From: Rhodanobacter sp. ANJX3
GTDB taxonomy: Bacteria; Pseudomonadota; Gammaproteobacteria; Xanthomonadales; Rhodanobacteraceae
Direction: 5' to 3'
DNA length: 64,000 nucleotides
Assembly: GCF_014200755.1 (NCBI RefSeq)
Contig: NZ_JACHCM010000001.1
Span: 62,001-126,000 of the forward strand
Numbering within the stretch: position 1 is the first letter of the stretch; each line of letters opens with the position of its first letter. The notes beneath the pieces are model-generated. The model was not told where the DNA came from and ran no database searches. It saw nothing but the letters and a program-made list of their open reading frames with translations. The translations under genes were made by a program, and so were the position numbers. Below are positions 1-9,287 of this stretch, one piece after another.

Positions 1-55
1 AATAACGCCAGCCGTTGGCGGGCCTTCGCGTAGTTCGGATTTCACGAAAGACACG

Positions 56-88
56 CGAAGAAGGCCCGCCCAGTGCGGGCCTTCTTCG
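56..88 (+). terminator. Strong GC-rich hairpin, likely terminator or leader attenuator
   Basis: Positions 56-69 pair perfectly with 75-88 (14 bp) around a 5-nt loop. The 3' arm ends in cttcttcgtt, so there is only a poor T tract. It could end a gene lying before the window or sit in the asnB leader. The 5' arm can alternatively pair with bases 17-31. Confidence 0.55.
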
Positions 89-92
89 TTAT

Positions 93-188
93 GGCCAGGG
101 ATGGCCGGTATGCCGGAAATGCAGGAGTAATTTCCGGCGGGCCAGGGATGGCCGGTATGCCGGAAATGCAGGAGCCATTCCCGGCAGG
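93..188. repeat. Two tandem copies of a 47-bp unit
   Basis: Bases 93-127 and 140-174 are identical over 35 bp. The following 12-14 bases are similar but diverged, so the unit period is 47 bp. Each copy carries short inverted arms (gcca/tggc and ccgg/ccgg), which resembles a REP-type intergenic element. It lies directly in front of asnB and shows no coding signal. Confidence 0.7.
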
Positions 189-226
189 GCTAAATTTCTG
201 ATCAGACCAGCAAAAGGGGAAATGCA

Positions 227-1909
227 ATGTGTTCGATTTTCGGAATGTTCGACCTGCAATCCGGTGATGACCTGGCACAGTTGCGTCGCCATGCGTTGGA
301 GCTGTCGCTGCGGCAGCGTCATCGCGGCCCGGACTGGAGCGGCGTGTTTGTGGACGCGGGCGCGATCCTGGTGCACGAACGCCTCGCCATCGTGGACCCG
401 GCCAGCGGCGCGCAACCGCTGCGCTCGCGCGACGGCGCGCTGGCGCTGGCGGTCAACGGCGAAATCTACAACCACCGCGAGCTGCGTGCCGGCAGCGATT
501 ACGACTTCACCACCGGTTCCGATTGCGAAGTCATCAGCGCGATGTACCGCGATGGCGATACCGATTTCGTCAACAAGCTCAACGGCATCTTCGCCTTTGC
601 GCTGTGGGACGGCGCAGCGCAGCGCTACCTGATCGCGCGCGACCCGATCGGCGTGTGTCCGTTGTACTGGGGCCACGATGCGCACGGGCGTCTGTGTGTG
701 GCCTCGGAGATGAAATCGCTGGTCGGTCTTTGTGCCGATGTCGCGGCGTTTCCGCCAGGGCATATCTACGACAGCGCCAGCGGCGAACTGCGCCAGTATT
801 ACGTGAAGCCTTGGCGCGACTATGCGCATACGCAGGGATCGTCGGTCGAGCCGGCAGTTTTGAAACTTGCGTTCGAGCAGGCCGTGCACCGCCAGCTGAT
901 GACCGACGTGCCTTACGGCGTGCTGCTGTCCGGTGGTCTAGATTCCTCGCTGGTCGCCGCGTGCGCCGCCCGCTTTGCGCGCGAACGCATCGAGGACGAG
1001 GATCGCAGCGAGGCCTGGTGGCCGCGGTTGCATTCGTTTGCGATTGGCCTCGAAGGCTCGCCTGATCTTGCCGCGGCACAGGTCGCCGCCGATGCGCTGG
1101 GCACCGTGCATCACGGTTTCGTCTATACCTTCTGGGAAGGGCTGGACGCGCTGCCCGAAGTGATTCGCCATATCGAAACGTATGACGTCACTACCATCCG
1201 TGCTGCCACACCGATGTACCTGCTGGCGCGCCGCATCAAGGCGATGGGCGTGAAGATGGTGCTTTCGGGCGAGGGCTCGGACGAGCTGTTCGGCGGCTAC
1301 CTGTATTTCCACAAGGCGCCGTCGGCCGAGGCGTTCCACGAGGAAACCGTGCGCAAGATCGACGCACTGCACAGCTACGACTGCCTGCGCGCCAACAAGG
1401 CGATGATGGCCTGGGGCGTCGAGGCGCGCGTGCCGTTTCTAGATCTGGAGTTCATCGACGTGGCGATGCGGATCGACGCACAGCACAAGATGGTCGACAA
1501 GAGCGGTCCATCCAACCGCAAGATGGAAAAGGGCGTACTGCGCGAAGCCTTCGACGGCGCGCTGCCGGAAAAAATCCTGTGGCGTCAGAAAGAGCAGTTC
1601 AGCGACGGCGTGGGTTACGGCTGGATCGATGGACTGAAAGTGCAAGCAGAGCAGGCCGTGACCGATCGCGAATTTGCTGCCGCCGCTGCGCGCTATCCGT
1701 TCAATACGCCGGCCACCAAGGAAGCCTATTTCTATCGCCGCATTTTCGAGCAGCACTTTCCGGGTGAGGCGTGCGCCGCCACCGTGCCCGGCGGCAAGTC
1801 GATTGCCTGCTCGTCGCCAGCGGCGCTGGCCTGGGACCCGGCGTTTGCCCACGCGGCGGATCCGTCCGGTCGTGCGGTGCGCGGCGTACACGACGACGCG
1901 CTGGCCTGA
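227..1909 (+). CDS. asnB: Asparagine synthetase B, glutamine-hydrolysing
   Basis: Makes asparagine from aspartate, ATP and glutamine in the cytoplasm. The protein is 560 aa, against 554 in E. coli AsnB, and follows it closely throughout. Cys2 right after the start Met is the glutaminase nucleophile of the N-terminal class II amidotransferase domain (to about residue 190). The PP-loop SGGLDSS lies near residue 232, and VLSGEGSDELFGGY, typical of the synthetase domain, near 345. The start is fixed by Cys2 and by an aagggg ribosome-binding site about 10 nt upstream. Transcribed alone, convergent with the following dehydratase gene. Very sure. Confidence 0.96.
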   Translation: MCSIFGMFDLQSGDDLAQLRRHALELSLRQRHRGPDWSGVFVDAGAILVHERLAIVDPASGAQPLRSRDGALALAVNGEIYNHRELRAGSDYDFTTGSDCEVISAMYRDGDTDFVNKLNGIFAFALWDGAAQRYLIARDPIGVCPLYWGHDAHGRLCVASEMKSLVGLCADVAAFPPGHIYDSASGELRQYYVKPWRDYAHTQGSSVEPAVLKLAFEQAVHRQLMTDVPYGVLLSGGLDSSLVAACAARFARERIEDEDRSEAWWPRLHSFAIGLEGSPDLAAAQVAADALGTVHHGFVYTFWEGLDALPEVIRHIETYDVTTIRAATPMYLLARRIKAMGVKMVLSGEGSDELFGGYLYFHKAPSAEAFHEETVRKIDALHSYDCLRANKAMMAWGVEARVPFLDLEFIDVAMRIDAQHKMVDKSGPSNRKMEKGVLREAFDGALPEKILWRQKEQFSDGVGYGWIDGLKVQAEQAVTDREFAAAAARYPFNTPATKEAYFYRRIFEQHFPGEACAATVPGGKSIACSSPAALAWDPAFAHAADPSGRAVRGVHDDALA

Positions 1910-1920
1910 GAGTTCTTCAG

Positions 1921-1948
1921 TGCCGAGGCCTGCACGCAGGCTTCGGCA
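1921..1948. terminator. Hairpin between convergent asnB and xylD
   Basis: Bases 1921-1932 pair with 1937-1948 (12 bp with one G-T pair) around cacg. There is no T tract on either strand. It lies between two convergent genes, so a shared terminator is the simplest reading. Confidence 0.5.
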
Positions 1949-1974
1949 CCCGGTCGCATTACAACCGCGATCGG

Positions 1975-3771
1975 CTAATGGCTATCCCGCGGCAGTCCAC
2001 GTGTTTGAGCAATCTGCTGATAGTTTTCAGCGCCTTCGAGAATGGCGCCGGTTTCCATCTGACCGACGATCTTGCGCTGGATTTCCTGCCATGGCGTTTG
2101 TGAGGCGGGATAGGCGTAGCCGCCGGCCTCGGTCAGTGCACGCCGCCGTTCGGCCAGCTCTTCATCGCTGATCAGCACGTTGGCGGTGCCCTTGCCGAGG
2201 TCGATGCGGACGCGATCGCCGGTGCGGATCAGCGCCAGTCCGCCCATCACGGCGGCCTCCGGACTGGCGTTGAGAATCGATGGCGATCCCGAGGTGCCCG
2301 ACTGACGACCGTCGCCGATGCAAGGCAGGGCGTGCACACCTTCGCGGATGAGATAGTTGGGCGGACGCATGTTCACCACTTCGGCCGAGCCCGGGTATCC
2401 GACCGGCCCGGCGCCGCGCATGAAAAGCAGGGTGTCGGTGGTGATGCCGAGCGCCGGATCGTCGATACGGTGGTGGTAATCTTCCGGTCCGTCGAATACC
2501 ACCGCAGGGCCTTCGAAGGCTTCGGGATCTTGCGGGTTGCTGAGGTAGCGCTCGCGAAACTGCGGGCTGATCACGCTGGTCTTCATGATGGCACTGTCGA
2601 ACAGATTGCCGCGCAGCACGATAAAGCCGGCATCTTTTTTCAACGGGTCGGCGAACGGGCGGATGACCCGATCGTCTTCGATCGTCGCATCGCGGCAGTT
2701 GTCGCCGATGGTTTTGCCGTTTGCCGTTATCGCATCCTCGTGAATCAGACCCTGCTTCATCAGCTCCGCCACGACCGCGGGTACGCCGCCGGCGCGATAG
2801 AAATCCTCGCCGAGGTATTCGCCCGACGGCTGCAGGTTGACCATCAACGGTACCTTATGGCCGTACGTCTGCCAGTCGTCGATCGCCAATTCCACGCCGA
2901 TATGGCGGGCGATCGCCGCGAGATGAATCGGCGCGTTGGTCGATCCGCCGATGGCCGAATTGACCACGATCGCGTTGAGGAATGCCTCGCGCGTCAGGAT
3001 GTCCGAGGGCTTCAGATCCTTGGCCACCATCTCGACGATGCGCTTGCCGGTGTAGTACGCGATTTCCTGCCGGTCGCGATAGGGCGCCGGGATCGCTGCC
3101 GAGCCGGGCAGCTGCATGCCGAGCGCTTCGGCCAGGCTGTTCATCGTCGTCGCCGTGCCCATCGTGTTGCAGTAGCCGGTCGACGGCGCCGACGACGCCA
3201 CCAGTTTGATGAAGCCATCCTCGTCGATGGCGCCAGTGGCCAGCAGCTCGCGCGCTTTCCATACGATGGTGCCCGAGCCGGTGCGCTCGCCCTTGTGCCA
3301 GCCGTTGAGCATGGGGCCGACCGAAAGCGCGATGGCCGGGATGTTCACCGTCGCCGCCGCCATCAGGCAGGCGGGTGTGGTCTTGTCGCAGCCGATGGTC
3401 AGCACTACGCCGTCGATGGGATAGCCGTAAAGCACCTCGACAAGGGACAGATAGGCGAGGTTGCGATCGAGGCCGGCAGTGGGGCGTTTGCCGGTTTCCT
3501 GGATCGGGTGCACCGGGAATTCCAGCGGTATGCCGCCTGCTTCGCGGATACCGTCGCGCACGCGTTCGGCCAGCACCATGTGGTGGCGATTGCACGGTGA
3601 AAGATCGCTGCCGGTCTGGGCGATCCCGATGATCGGCTTGCCCGAACGCAGTTCTTCCAACGACAGGCCGAAGTTGAGATAGCGCTCCAGATAGAGCGCG
3701 GTCATGTCGATATTGTCGGAATTGTTGAACCAGGCGCGCGAGCGAAGCTTGGGTGGGGCGGGATTGTTCAT
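1975..3771 (-). CDS. xylD: Sugar-acid dehydratase of the IlvD/Edd family (xylonate/arabinonate dehydratase)
   Basis: Predicted to dehydrate a pentonate, such as D-xylonate or L-arabinonate, to the 2-keto-3-deoxy acid in a non-phosphorylative (Weimberg/Dahms-type) route. Length is 598 aa, close to Caulobacter XylD (595 aa). The N-terminal stretch from [20 protein letters not shown] to [14 protein letters not shown] resembles XylD more than the classical L-arabonate dehydratases. The three Fe-S ligand cysteines of the family are at 60 (SPCNR), 128 (GCDKTTP) and 201 (GYCNTMGT). It runs just downstream of galM on the same strand with 13 nt between them. The exact sugar acid cannot be told from sequence; the neighbours suggest arabinonate or galactonate as well as xylonate. 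Confidence 0.87.
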   Translation of the reverse strand: MNNPAPPKLRSRAWFNNSDNIDMTALYLERYLNFGLSLEELRSGKPIIGIAQTGSDLSPCNRHHMVLAERVRDGIREAGGIPLEFPVHPIQETGKRPTAGLDRNLAYLSLVEVLYGYPIDGVVLTIGCDKTTPACLMAAATVNIPAIALSVGPMLNGWHKGERTGSGTIVWKARELLATGAIDEDGFIKLVASSAPSTGYCNTMGTATTMNSLAEALGMQLPGSAAIPAPYRDRQEIAYYTGKRIVEMVAKDLKPSDILTREAFLNAIVVNSAIGGSTNAPIHLAAIARHIGVELAIDDWQTYGHKVPLMVNLQPSGEYLGEDFYRAGGVPAVVAELMKQGLIHEDAITANGKTIGDNCRDATIEDDRVIRPFADPLKKDAGFIVLRGNLFDSAIMKTSVISPQFRERYLSNPQDPEAFEGPAVVFDGPEDYHHRIDDPALGITTDTLLFMRGAGPVGYPGSAEVVNMRPPNYLIREGVHALPCIGDGRQSGTSGSPSILNASPEAAVMGGLALIRTGDRVRIDLGKGTANVLISDEELAERRRALTEAGGYAYPASQTPWQEIQRKIVGQMETGAILEGAENYQQIAQTRGLPRDSH

Positions 3772-3784
3772 GGTGGGCTGCGGA

Positions 3785-4933
3785 TTACTCAGGAAGCGTG
3801 GAGAGGCGATAAATCATGCTGTGCACGTAAGGCTTGCCCGGATCGACGCGAGCCGAGACAAAGCCTGGCTCATTGGGCGCGTCGGGGAATTTCTGCGGCT
3901 CCAGCGCGACGCCGTCGCCCATCCGGTAGACGTGGCTGTGCTTGCCGATAAAGGTGCCGTCGAGGAAGTTACCCGTATAGAACTGTACGCCGGGCTCGGT
4001 ACTCAACACCTCCAGCACGCGGCCGGAGGCGGGGTCTTCCAGTCGTGCGGCCAGCTGCGGCGTCTTGGTCACGCCTTTGTCGAGTGCGAAATTGTGGTCG
4101 TAGCCGCGGCCGAAAACGATTTGCTCGTCGCGACCGTCGCGAAGGCCATCGGCAATGACGCGCGGCGTGCGGAAGTCGAACACCGTGCCGGCAACCGGGC
4201 GCAGCTGGCCGGTCGGTATCAGCGTGGCATTGACCGGCGTGATCGCGCTTGCCGGAATGGTGAGGCGCTGATTCATCGCGCCACCGGGCGAACCTTCGCC
4301 GGCGAGATTGAAGATGCCGTGGTTCGTCATATTGACGATGGTGGGCTTGTCCGTTTTTGCCTCGAACCGGATGGCGAGGTTGCCGCTCTCGTCGAGCGTG
4401 TATGTAACGGTGGCATCGAGATTGCCGGGATAACCCGAATCACCGTCCGCACTGTGATGCGAGAGAACGACGCTGGCAACGGGGCCGCTCTTCACTGAAA
4501 CAACTTTCCAAAGGACTTTATCGAAACCGTTGCCTCCGCCGTGCAGGCTGTTGGTCTTGTCGTTGAGCGGCAGCTGATAGGTCTTGCCGTTCAGCGCAAA
4601 TCGGCCACCGGCAATGCGGTTGGCGTAGCGTCCCACGGTCACGCCAAAGAAGTTGGGATGATCGACGTAAGAACTCAGATCGTCGTAGCCCAGAATGACG
4701 TCCGCCGGCTTGCCGTTGCGGTCCGGTGCGACAAGCGATTGCAGCGTGGCGCCATAGGCGAGGATCCTCGCTTTGACGCCGTGTGAATTACTCAGTGTAA
4801 TCGCGTCGACGCTGGTTCCGTCTTTCAGCTGTCCTGCTGCAGCGCGACTTGCTTCTGCTGCGAAAACGTGTCCACTACACGCCATTAATACGGTTAAAAC
4901 GCCGGCGGATGTGATCTTAAGCGAGATGCTCAT
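3785..4933 (-). CDS. galM: Exported aldose 1-epimerase (mutarotase)
   Basis: Interconverts alpha and beta anomers of aldoses. The chosen start (ATG 4931-4933) has an ideal aggag site 7 nt upstream and gives 382 aa. It begins with a hydrophobic signal peptide ([20 protein letters not shown]), followed by VFAAEA. Cleavage after VFA is possible, and LMAC at 17-20 could also be a weak lipobox. Longer in-frame extensions lack these signals. Catalytic motifs are present: [11 protein letters not shown] (His), [12 protein letters not shown] (His) and [10 protein letters not shown] (Glu). It precedes xylD and diverges from the ChvE-type binding protein, so it probably equilibrates sugars in the periplasm before uptake or oxidation. 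A second, cytoplasmic paralogue lies at 26522-27589. Confidence 0.9.
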   Translation of the reverse strand: MSISLKITSAGVLTVLMACSGHVFAAEASRAAAGQLKDGTSVDAITLSNSHGVKARILAYGATLQSLVAPDRNGKPADVILGYDDLSSYVDHPNFFGVTVGRYANRIAGGRFALNGKTYQLPLNDKTNSLHGGGNGFDKVLWKVVSVKSGPVASVVLSHHSADGDSGYPGNLDATVTYTLDESGNLAIRFEAKTDKPTIVNMTNHGIFNLAGEGSPGGAMNQRLTIPASAITPVNATLIPTGQLRPVAGTVFDFRTPRVIADGLRDGRDEQIVFGRGYDHNFALDKGVTKTPQLAARLEDPASGRVLEVLSTEPGVQFYTGNFLDGTFIGKHSHVYRMGDGVALEPQKFPDAPNEPGFVSARVDPGKPYVHSMIYRLSTLPE

Positions 4934-5296
4934 ATCTACTCCTGTTTGGTTTCGCGAGTGGTCGTTGACGCATGAGGATTGCGTGGATAGTCTATTACTC
5001 AGACAAGATAAGCGATGATGCGCGTCGCAGTAAAGAACATTCCATCCATCGAAAGGCGATCGAAATGCTGCGCGCTGCGTCCTCCCAACGGCGCCAGGCT
5101 GGGACGATGAAAAAGCGTGGCTGCTGCCGTCGGTAACCAGCCGTTGATGCAGCGGGATGGCAGACTGGCTTCGATGATGACAAGAAAAACTGGCCGCCTG
5201 TTTCCAGGGCGGCGTACCGTTCCGCAACCGGACAATGCGGACCGATCAGCACTACACCGATGAAGACGTCCTGAAATCAACTGAAAGGTACTCACC
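4934..5296. promoter_or_regulatory. Divergent regulatory region between galM-xylD and chvE-gguAB
   Basis: 363 bp without a convincing gene between two divergent transcription units, so it should carry both promoters. The only clear signal is the 13-mer at 4994-5006, which recurs in front of the semialdehyde dehydrogenase gene. No clean -35/-10 pair stands out. Confidence 0.6.
4994..5006 (-). promoter_or_regulatory. Candidate GntR-family operator, copy 1
   Basis: ATTACTCAGACAA on the plus strand, whose reverse complement TTGTCTGAGTAAT is found exactly at 10144-10156. It lies 61 nt upstream of the galM start and 290 nt upstream of chvE. TTGT-rich half-sites are common for FadR-type GntR regulators, and such a gene is at 9288-10037. 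The assignment to that protein is inference. Confidence 0.55.
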
Positions 5297-6424
5297 GTGA
5301 AGGCACAAACATTACTGATCGGCATCGCAACGATGGGTTTGGCGTTCTCGCTCGCCGCCTGTTCCGGCGGCCGCGGAGGCTCGGATAGCGCAGCCGCGTC
5401 GTCCGATAACAAAGGTGCGCTGGTCGGAGTCGCCATGCCGACCAAGGTATCCGAGCGCTGGATCAAGGACGGCAACGCCGTGAAGGAAGACCTCGAAAAG
5501 CTCGGCTACAAGGTCGACCTCGAGTACGCCGACAACAAGATTCCGCAGCAGGTTCTCCAGGTGAGCAACATGATCACCAAGGGCGCGAAGATTCTGATCG
5601 TCGCATCGATCGACGGTGGCTCGCTCAGCGATCAGCTCGACGCAGCTGCCAAGGCCGGCATCAAGGTCATTTCCTATGATCGCCTGCTTACCGGCAGCAA
5701 GAATGTCGACTATTACGTCTCGTTCGACAACTACAAGGTTGGCGTCGATCAGGCCAACAGCCTGCTGACCGGCCTTGGGCTGCTCGATGCCGATGGCAAG
5801 AAGACCGACAAGAAGGGCCCGTTGAACGTCGAGCTGTTTGCCGGTAGCCCGGACGACAACAACGCCACGTTCTTCTTCAACGGCGCGATGGATACCCTCA
5901 AGCCTTATATCGCCGACGGCTCCATCGTCGTGAAGAGCGGCCAGACCGGTTTCACCCAGGTCGCCACGCTGCAGTGGGATCCGGCGACCGCCAAGGCCCG
6001 CATGCAGAACCTGATTGCGAAGTCGTATTCCGACGGCGCAAGCCTCGATGGCGTGCTCTCGCCCTATGACGGTATGTCGATCGGCATTATTTCGGCATTG
6101 CAGGGTGCGGGTTACGGATCGTCCGCCAAGCCGTTGCCGATCATCACCGGCCAGGATGCCGAGGCTGCGTCGGTCAAGTCGATCATCGCCGGCCAGCAGT
6201 ACTCCACCATCTACAAGGACACGCGCAAGCTTGCCGACCAGGCTTCGGTCATGGCCAACGACATCCTGACTGGCAAGAAACCGGAAACGAACGACGACAA
6301 GAGCTACAACAACAAGGTCATCACCGTGCCGACCTATCTGTTCCAGCCCACGGTTGTCACCAAGGCGAATTATCAGCAGGTGCTCATCGACAGCGGCTAC
6401 TACACGCCGGCACAGCTGCAGTAA
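5297..6424 (+). CDS. chvE: ChvE-like sugar-binding lipoprotein of a CUT2 ABC importer
   Basis: Periplasmic receptor that binds monosaccharides and delivers them to the GguAB transporter. It has 375 aa with a GTG start. The signal sequence ends in a lipobox SLAAC with Cys22, then a Gly/Ser/Ala-rich linker, so it should be a membrane-anchored lipoprotein, unlike soluble Agrobacterium ChvE. The mature part follows ChvE closely: MPTKVSERWIKDGN, KVISYDRLL, GSPDDNNATFFF, SGQTGF, TGQDAEAASVKSIIAGQQYS. ChvE binds galactose, arabinose and other aldoses, which fits the dehydrogenase and dehydratase genes around it. First gene of a plus-strand unit with gguA and gguB. Confidence 0.9.
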   Translation: MKAQTLLIGIATMGLAFSLAACSGGRGGSDSAAASSDNKGALVGVAMPTKVSERWIKDGNAVKEDLEKLGYKVDLEYADNKIPQQVLQVSNMITKGAKILIVASIDGGSLSDQLDAAAKAGIKVISYDRLLTGSKNVDYYVSFDNYKVGVDQANSLLTGLGLLDADGKKTDKKGPLNVELFAGSPDDNNATFFFNGAMDTLKPYIADGSIVVKSGQTGFTQVATLQWDPATAKARMQNLIAKSYSDGASLDGVLSPYDGMSIGIISALQGAGYGSSAKPLPIITGQDAEAASVKSIIAGQQYSTIYKDTRKLADQASVMANDILTGKKPETNDDKSYNNKVITVPTYLFQPTVVTKANYQQVLIDSGYYTPAQLQ

Positions 6425-6434
6425 TTGTCGCTCG

Positions 6435-6476
6435 CCGAAGCGCCGGTCGTCGGTTTGCCCGTGACCGGCGCTTCGG
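6435..6476 (+). other. Intercistronic hairpin between chvE and gguA
   Basis: Bases 6435-6448 pair perfectly with 6463-6476 (14 bp, GC-rich) around a 14-nt loop. Without a T tract it is more likely an mRNA-stabilising or partial-termination hairpin that favours binding protein over transporter. Comparable hairpins follow xylF and the inositol binding-protein gene. Confidence 0.7.
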
Positions 6477-6515
6477 TTCCTCATCATTCTTCTCATCCAG
6501 GAAGAAGCAGAAAAC

Positions 6516-8069
6516 GTGACGACAAACATTCTCGAGATGCAGGGCATCACGAAGACGTTTCCAGGCGTCAAGGCTTTGCAAAACGTCTCGCTCGGCGTCA
6601 AACGTGGTCATGTTCACGCCATTTGCGGCGAGAACGGCGCAGGTAAATCGACCCTCATGAAGGTGCTCAGCGGCGTGTATCCCGCGGGCAGCTTCGATGG
6701 CCAGATCGTCTTTGAAGATGCCAAGGTCGATTTCAAGAACATCAACGATTCCGAGGCCGCCGGCGTCGTCATCATTCACCAGGAGCTTGCGCTCAGTCCG
6801 TATCTCTCGATTGCCGAGAACATCTTTCTCGGCAATGAGCAGCAGACGAGGGGCTGGATCGACTGGAACAAGACCAACCTCGAGGCATCCAAACTGCTCG
6901 CGCGGGTCGGCCTGAAAGACAATCCGATCACCAAGATCACCGACATCGGCGTGGGCAAGCAGCAGCTGGTGGAGATCGCGAAGGCGCTTTCCAAGCGCGT
7001 CAAGCTGCTGATTCTCGATGAGCCGACAGCAGCTCTTAACGACGAGGATTCGGCGCATCTGCTCGAGCTGATCAAGCAGCTGCAGAGCCAGGGGATTACC
7101 TCGATTATCATTAGCCACAAATTGAATGAGATCAAGGCGATCGCCGACGCTGTGACGATCATTCGCGATGGGCGCGCGATCGAGACGCTCGATATGCATG
7201 CCGATGAGATCAGCGAAGAGCGGATCATCAAGGGCATGGTCGGGCGCGAGCTCGAAAGCCGCTATCCGGATCACACGCCGATGATCGGCGAGGAGCTGCT
7301 TCGGGTCGAACACTGGAACGTGTTTCATCCGATCGACACGACGCGCCAGATCGTCAAGGATGCCTCGATCTCCGTTCGCGCCGGCGAAATCGTCGGCATC
7401 GCCGGGTTGATGGGGGCAGGGCGCACCGAGCTGGCGATGAGCCTGTTCGGCAAGAGCTACGGCGTGAAGATCAGCGGCAAGGTCTTCAAGCGCGGCGTCG
7501 AAATCGACACCGGTACGGTGTCGAAGGCGATCCAGCACGGCATTGCCTATGCGACGGAGGATCGCAAGCGCTACGGGCTCAACTTGATCGACGACATCAC
7601 CCGCAACGTCTCGGGGTCGGCGCTGAGCAAGCTGGCGGGCCTGTTCGGTTTCGTCGACGACCACAAGGAGGCGACGGTCGCCGGGAAGTACCTCAAGAGC
7701 CTCAACATCAAGGCGCCGAGCGTCGACTCGATTACCGGAAAACTGTCGGGCGGCAATCAGCAGAAAGTCGTGCTGTCGAAGTGGATGTACGCCGATCCGG
7801 ATGTGCTCATCCTCGACGAGCCGACGCGCGGTATCGATGTAGGCGCGAAGTACGAGATCTACACCATCATTCATCGGCTCGCCGACGAGGGCAAAGGCGT
7901 GATCATGATCTCGTCGGAGCTGCCTGAGCTGCTCGGCATGTGCGACCGCATCTATACCCTCGCCGAGGGACGTATCACCGCCGATGTTCCGCGTTCGCAG
8001 GCGACCGCCGAAATCCTTATGCAGCACATGACCAAAGAGCGGGAGAGATCCACTAGTGACAACGTCTAA
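6516..8069 (+). CDS. gguA: CUT2 sugar ABC importer ATPase, GguA/MmsA type
   Basis: Energises sugar uptake with the ChvE-like receptor and GguB. 517 aa with two fused ABC cassettes. The N-terminal one has Walker [10 protein letters not shown] at 38-46, a degenerate signature ([14 protein letters not shown]) and [11 protein letters not shown]. In the C-terminal one Walker A is eroded (GLMGAGRTE), while LSGGNQQKV and [13 protein letters not shown] are intact; this asymmetry is usual for the family. The start is GTG after an aggaag stretch. The last 14 nt overlap gguB, which suggests coupled translation. Confidence 0.93.
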   Translation: MTTNILEMQGITKTFPGVKALQNVSLGVKRGHVHAICGENGAGKSTLMKVLSGVYPAGSFDGQIVFEDAKVDFKNINDSEAAGVVIIHQELALSPYLSIAENIFLGNEQQTRGWIDWNKTNLEASKLLARVGLKDNPITKITDIGVGKQQLVEIAKALSKRVKLLILDEPTAALNDEDSAHLLELIKQLQSQGITSIIISHKLNEIKAIADAVTIIRDGRAIETLDMHADEISEERIIKGMVGRELESRYPDHTPMIGEELLRVEHWNVFHPIDTTRQIVKDASISVRAGEIVGIAGLMGAGRTELAMSLFGKSYGVKISGKVFKRGVEIDTGTVSKAIQHGIAYATEDRKRYGLNLIDDITRNVSGSALSKLAGLFGFVDDHKEATVAGKYLKSLNIKAPSVDSITGKLSGGNQQKVVLSKWMYADPDVLILDEPTRGIDVGAKYEIYTIIHRLADEGKGVIMISSELPELLGMCDRIYTLAEGRITADVPRSQATAEILMQHMTKERERSTSDNV

Positions 8070-9261
8070 CGAAGTGACGAAACCCGTCGGCGAGGCAAGG
8101 AGGATACTGGGCTATCTCACCGGTCAGCTTCGCCAGGTAGGCCTGTTTACTGCCCTGATCGTGATCGTGCTGTTTTTTCAGATCACCACGCACGGCATCA
8201 CGTTGCGCCCGATCAACGTCTCCAACCTCGTCATTCAGAACAGCTACATCCTGATCCTGGCGATCGGCATGGTGATGGTCATCATCGCCGGTCATATCGA
8301 TTTGTCCGTGGGTTCGGTCGTGGCCTTCGTCGGCGCGATGGCCGGTGTCATGATTACCGAATGGCATATCGCATGGCCGATCGCGATCGTTCTGTGCCTG
8401 ATCCTCGGTGCGTTGGTCGGTGCCTGGCAGGGCTTCTGGATTGCGTACTTTCGAATACCGGCGTTCATCGTCACTCTGGCCGGCATGCTGGTGTTTCGCG
8501 GGGCCGCGCAGATCGCGCTGCAGAATCAGCAGATATCGCCCTTTCCGGAGGCCTTCCGCCGGTTGGGTTCCGGTTTTCTGCCCAGCTTCGGCACCAGCGG
8601 CTATGAGCCGCTGACGATCGGTCTCGGTGTTCTCGCCTCGATCGTGCTGATCTTCGGCTCGCTTCGCCAGCGCTGGGCGCGCCATAAGTATGGGCTGGAG
8701 TCCGAGCCGCTCTGGTGGTTCGTGCTCAAGCTGGCTTTCGGTGCCTTCCTGATCATCTATATCGCCTTTTTGCTGGCGAGCTACAACGGCACGCCGATCG
8801 TGCTGGTGATTCTCGGCCTGCTCATCGTCATCTATGCCGCGGTGATGGCGCGCTCGGTCTTCGGTCGTCATGTCTATGCGATCGGCGGGAACTTGCACGC
8901 AGCGGCGCTCTCTGGCGTCAAGACGCAGCGCGTTACCTTTCTGCTGTTCGTCAATATGGGCGTGATCTCGGCGCTGGCCGGGCTGGTGTTCACCGCTCAG
9001 CTCAATCTGGCGAGCCCTAGCGCGGGATCTGGCTTCGAGCTCGACTCGATCGCGGCGGTATTCATCGGCGGTGCCGCGGTTACCGGCGGCATCGGTACCG
9101 TGACGGGAGCCATCGTCGGCGGACTGATCATCGGACTGCTGAACAACGGCATGTCGATTCTCGGCGTCGGCACGGAATACCAGTCCCTGATCAAGGGACT
9201 CGTGTTGCTGGCGGCCGTGGCATTCGACGTCTACAACAAACGCCGCACCGGCGGTCGTTGA
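8056..9261 (+). CDS. gguB: CUT2 sugar ABC importer permease, GguB type
   Basis: Inner-membrane channel of the ChvE-GguAB importer. 401 aa, RbsC/XylH family, with about 10 hydrophobic segments. Family signature stretches are [15 protein letters not shown] and the C-terminal [19 protein letters not shown]. An insert near residues 200-235, between membrane segments, is charged ([15 protein letters not shown]) as in XylH and GguB relatives. GTG start with gggagag 8 nt upstream, inside the end of gguA. It ends facing the gntR gene 26 nt away. Confidence 0.92.
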   Translation: MTTSNEVTKPVGEARRILGYLTGQLRQVGLFTALIVIVLFFQITTHGITLRPINVSNLVIQNSYILILAIGMVMVIIAGHIDLSVGSVVAFVGAMAGVMITEWHIAWPIAIVLCLILGALVGAWQGFWIAYFRIPAFIVTLAGMLVFRGAAQIALQNQQISPFPEAFRRLGSGFLPSFGTSGYEPLTIGLGVLASIVLIFGSLRQRWARHKYGLESEPLWWFVLKLAFGAFLIIYIAFLLASYNGTPIVLVILGLLIVIYAAVMARSVFGRHVYAIGGNLHAAALSGVKTQRVTFLLFVNMGVISALAGLVFTAQLNLASPSAGSGFELDSIAAVFIGGAAVTGGIGTVTGAIVGGLIIGLLNNGMSILGVGTEYQSLIKGLVLLAAVAFDVYNKRRTGGR

Positions 9262-9287
9262 GAAACAGCGGTCCGGTATGCATTGAC

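Noticed and set aside
2332-3600. 422-codon open frame opposite xylD
   Set aside because: Shadow of the dehydratase gene with His/Arg-rich nonsense composition.
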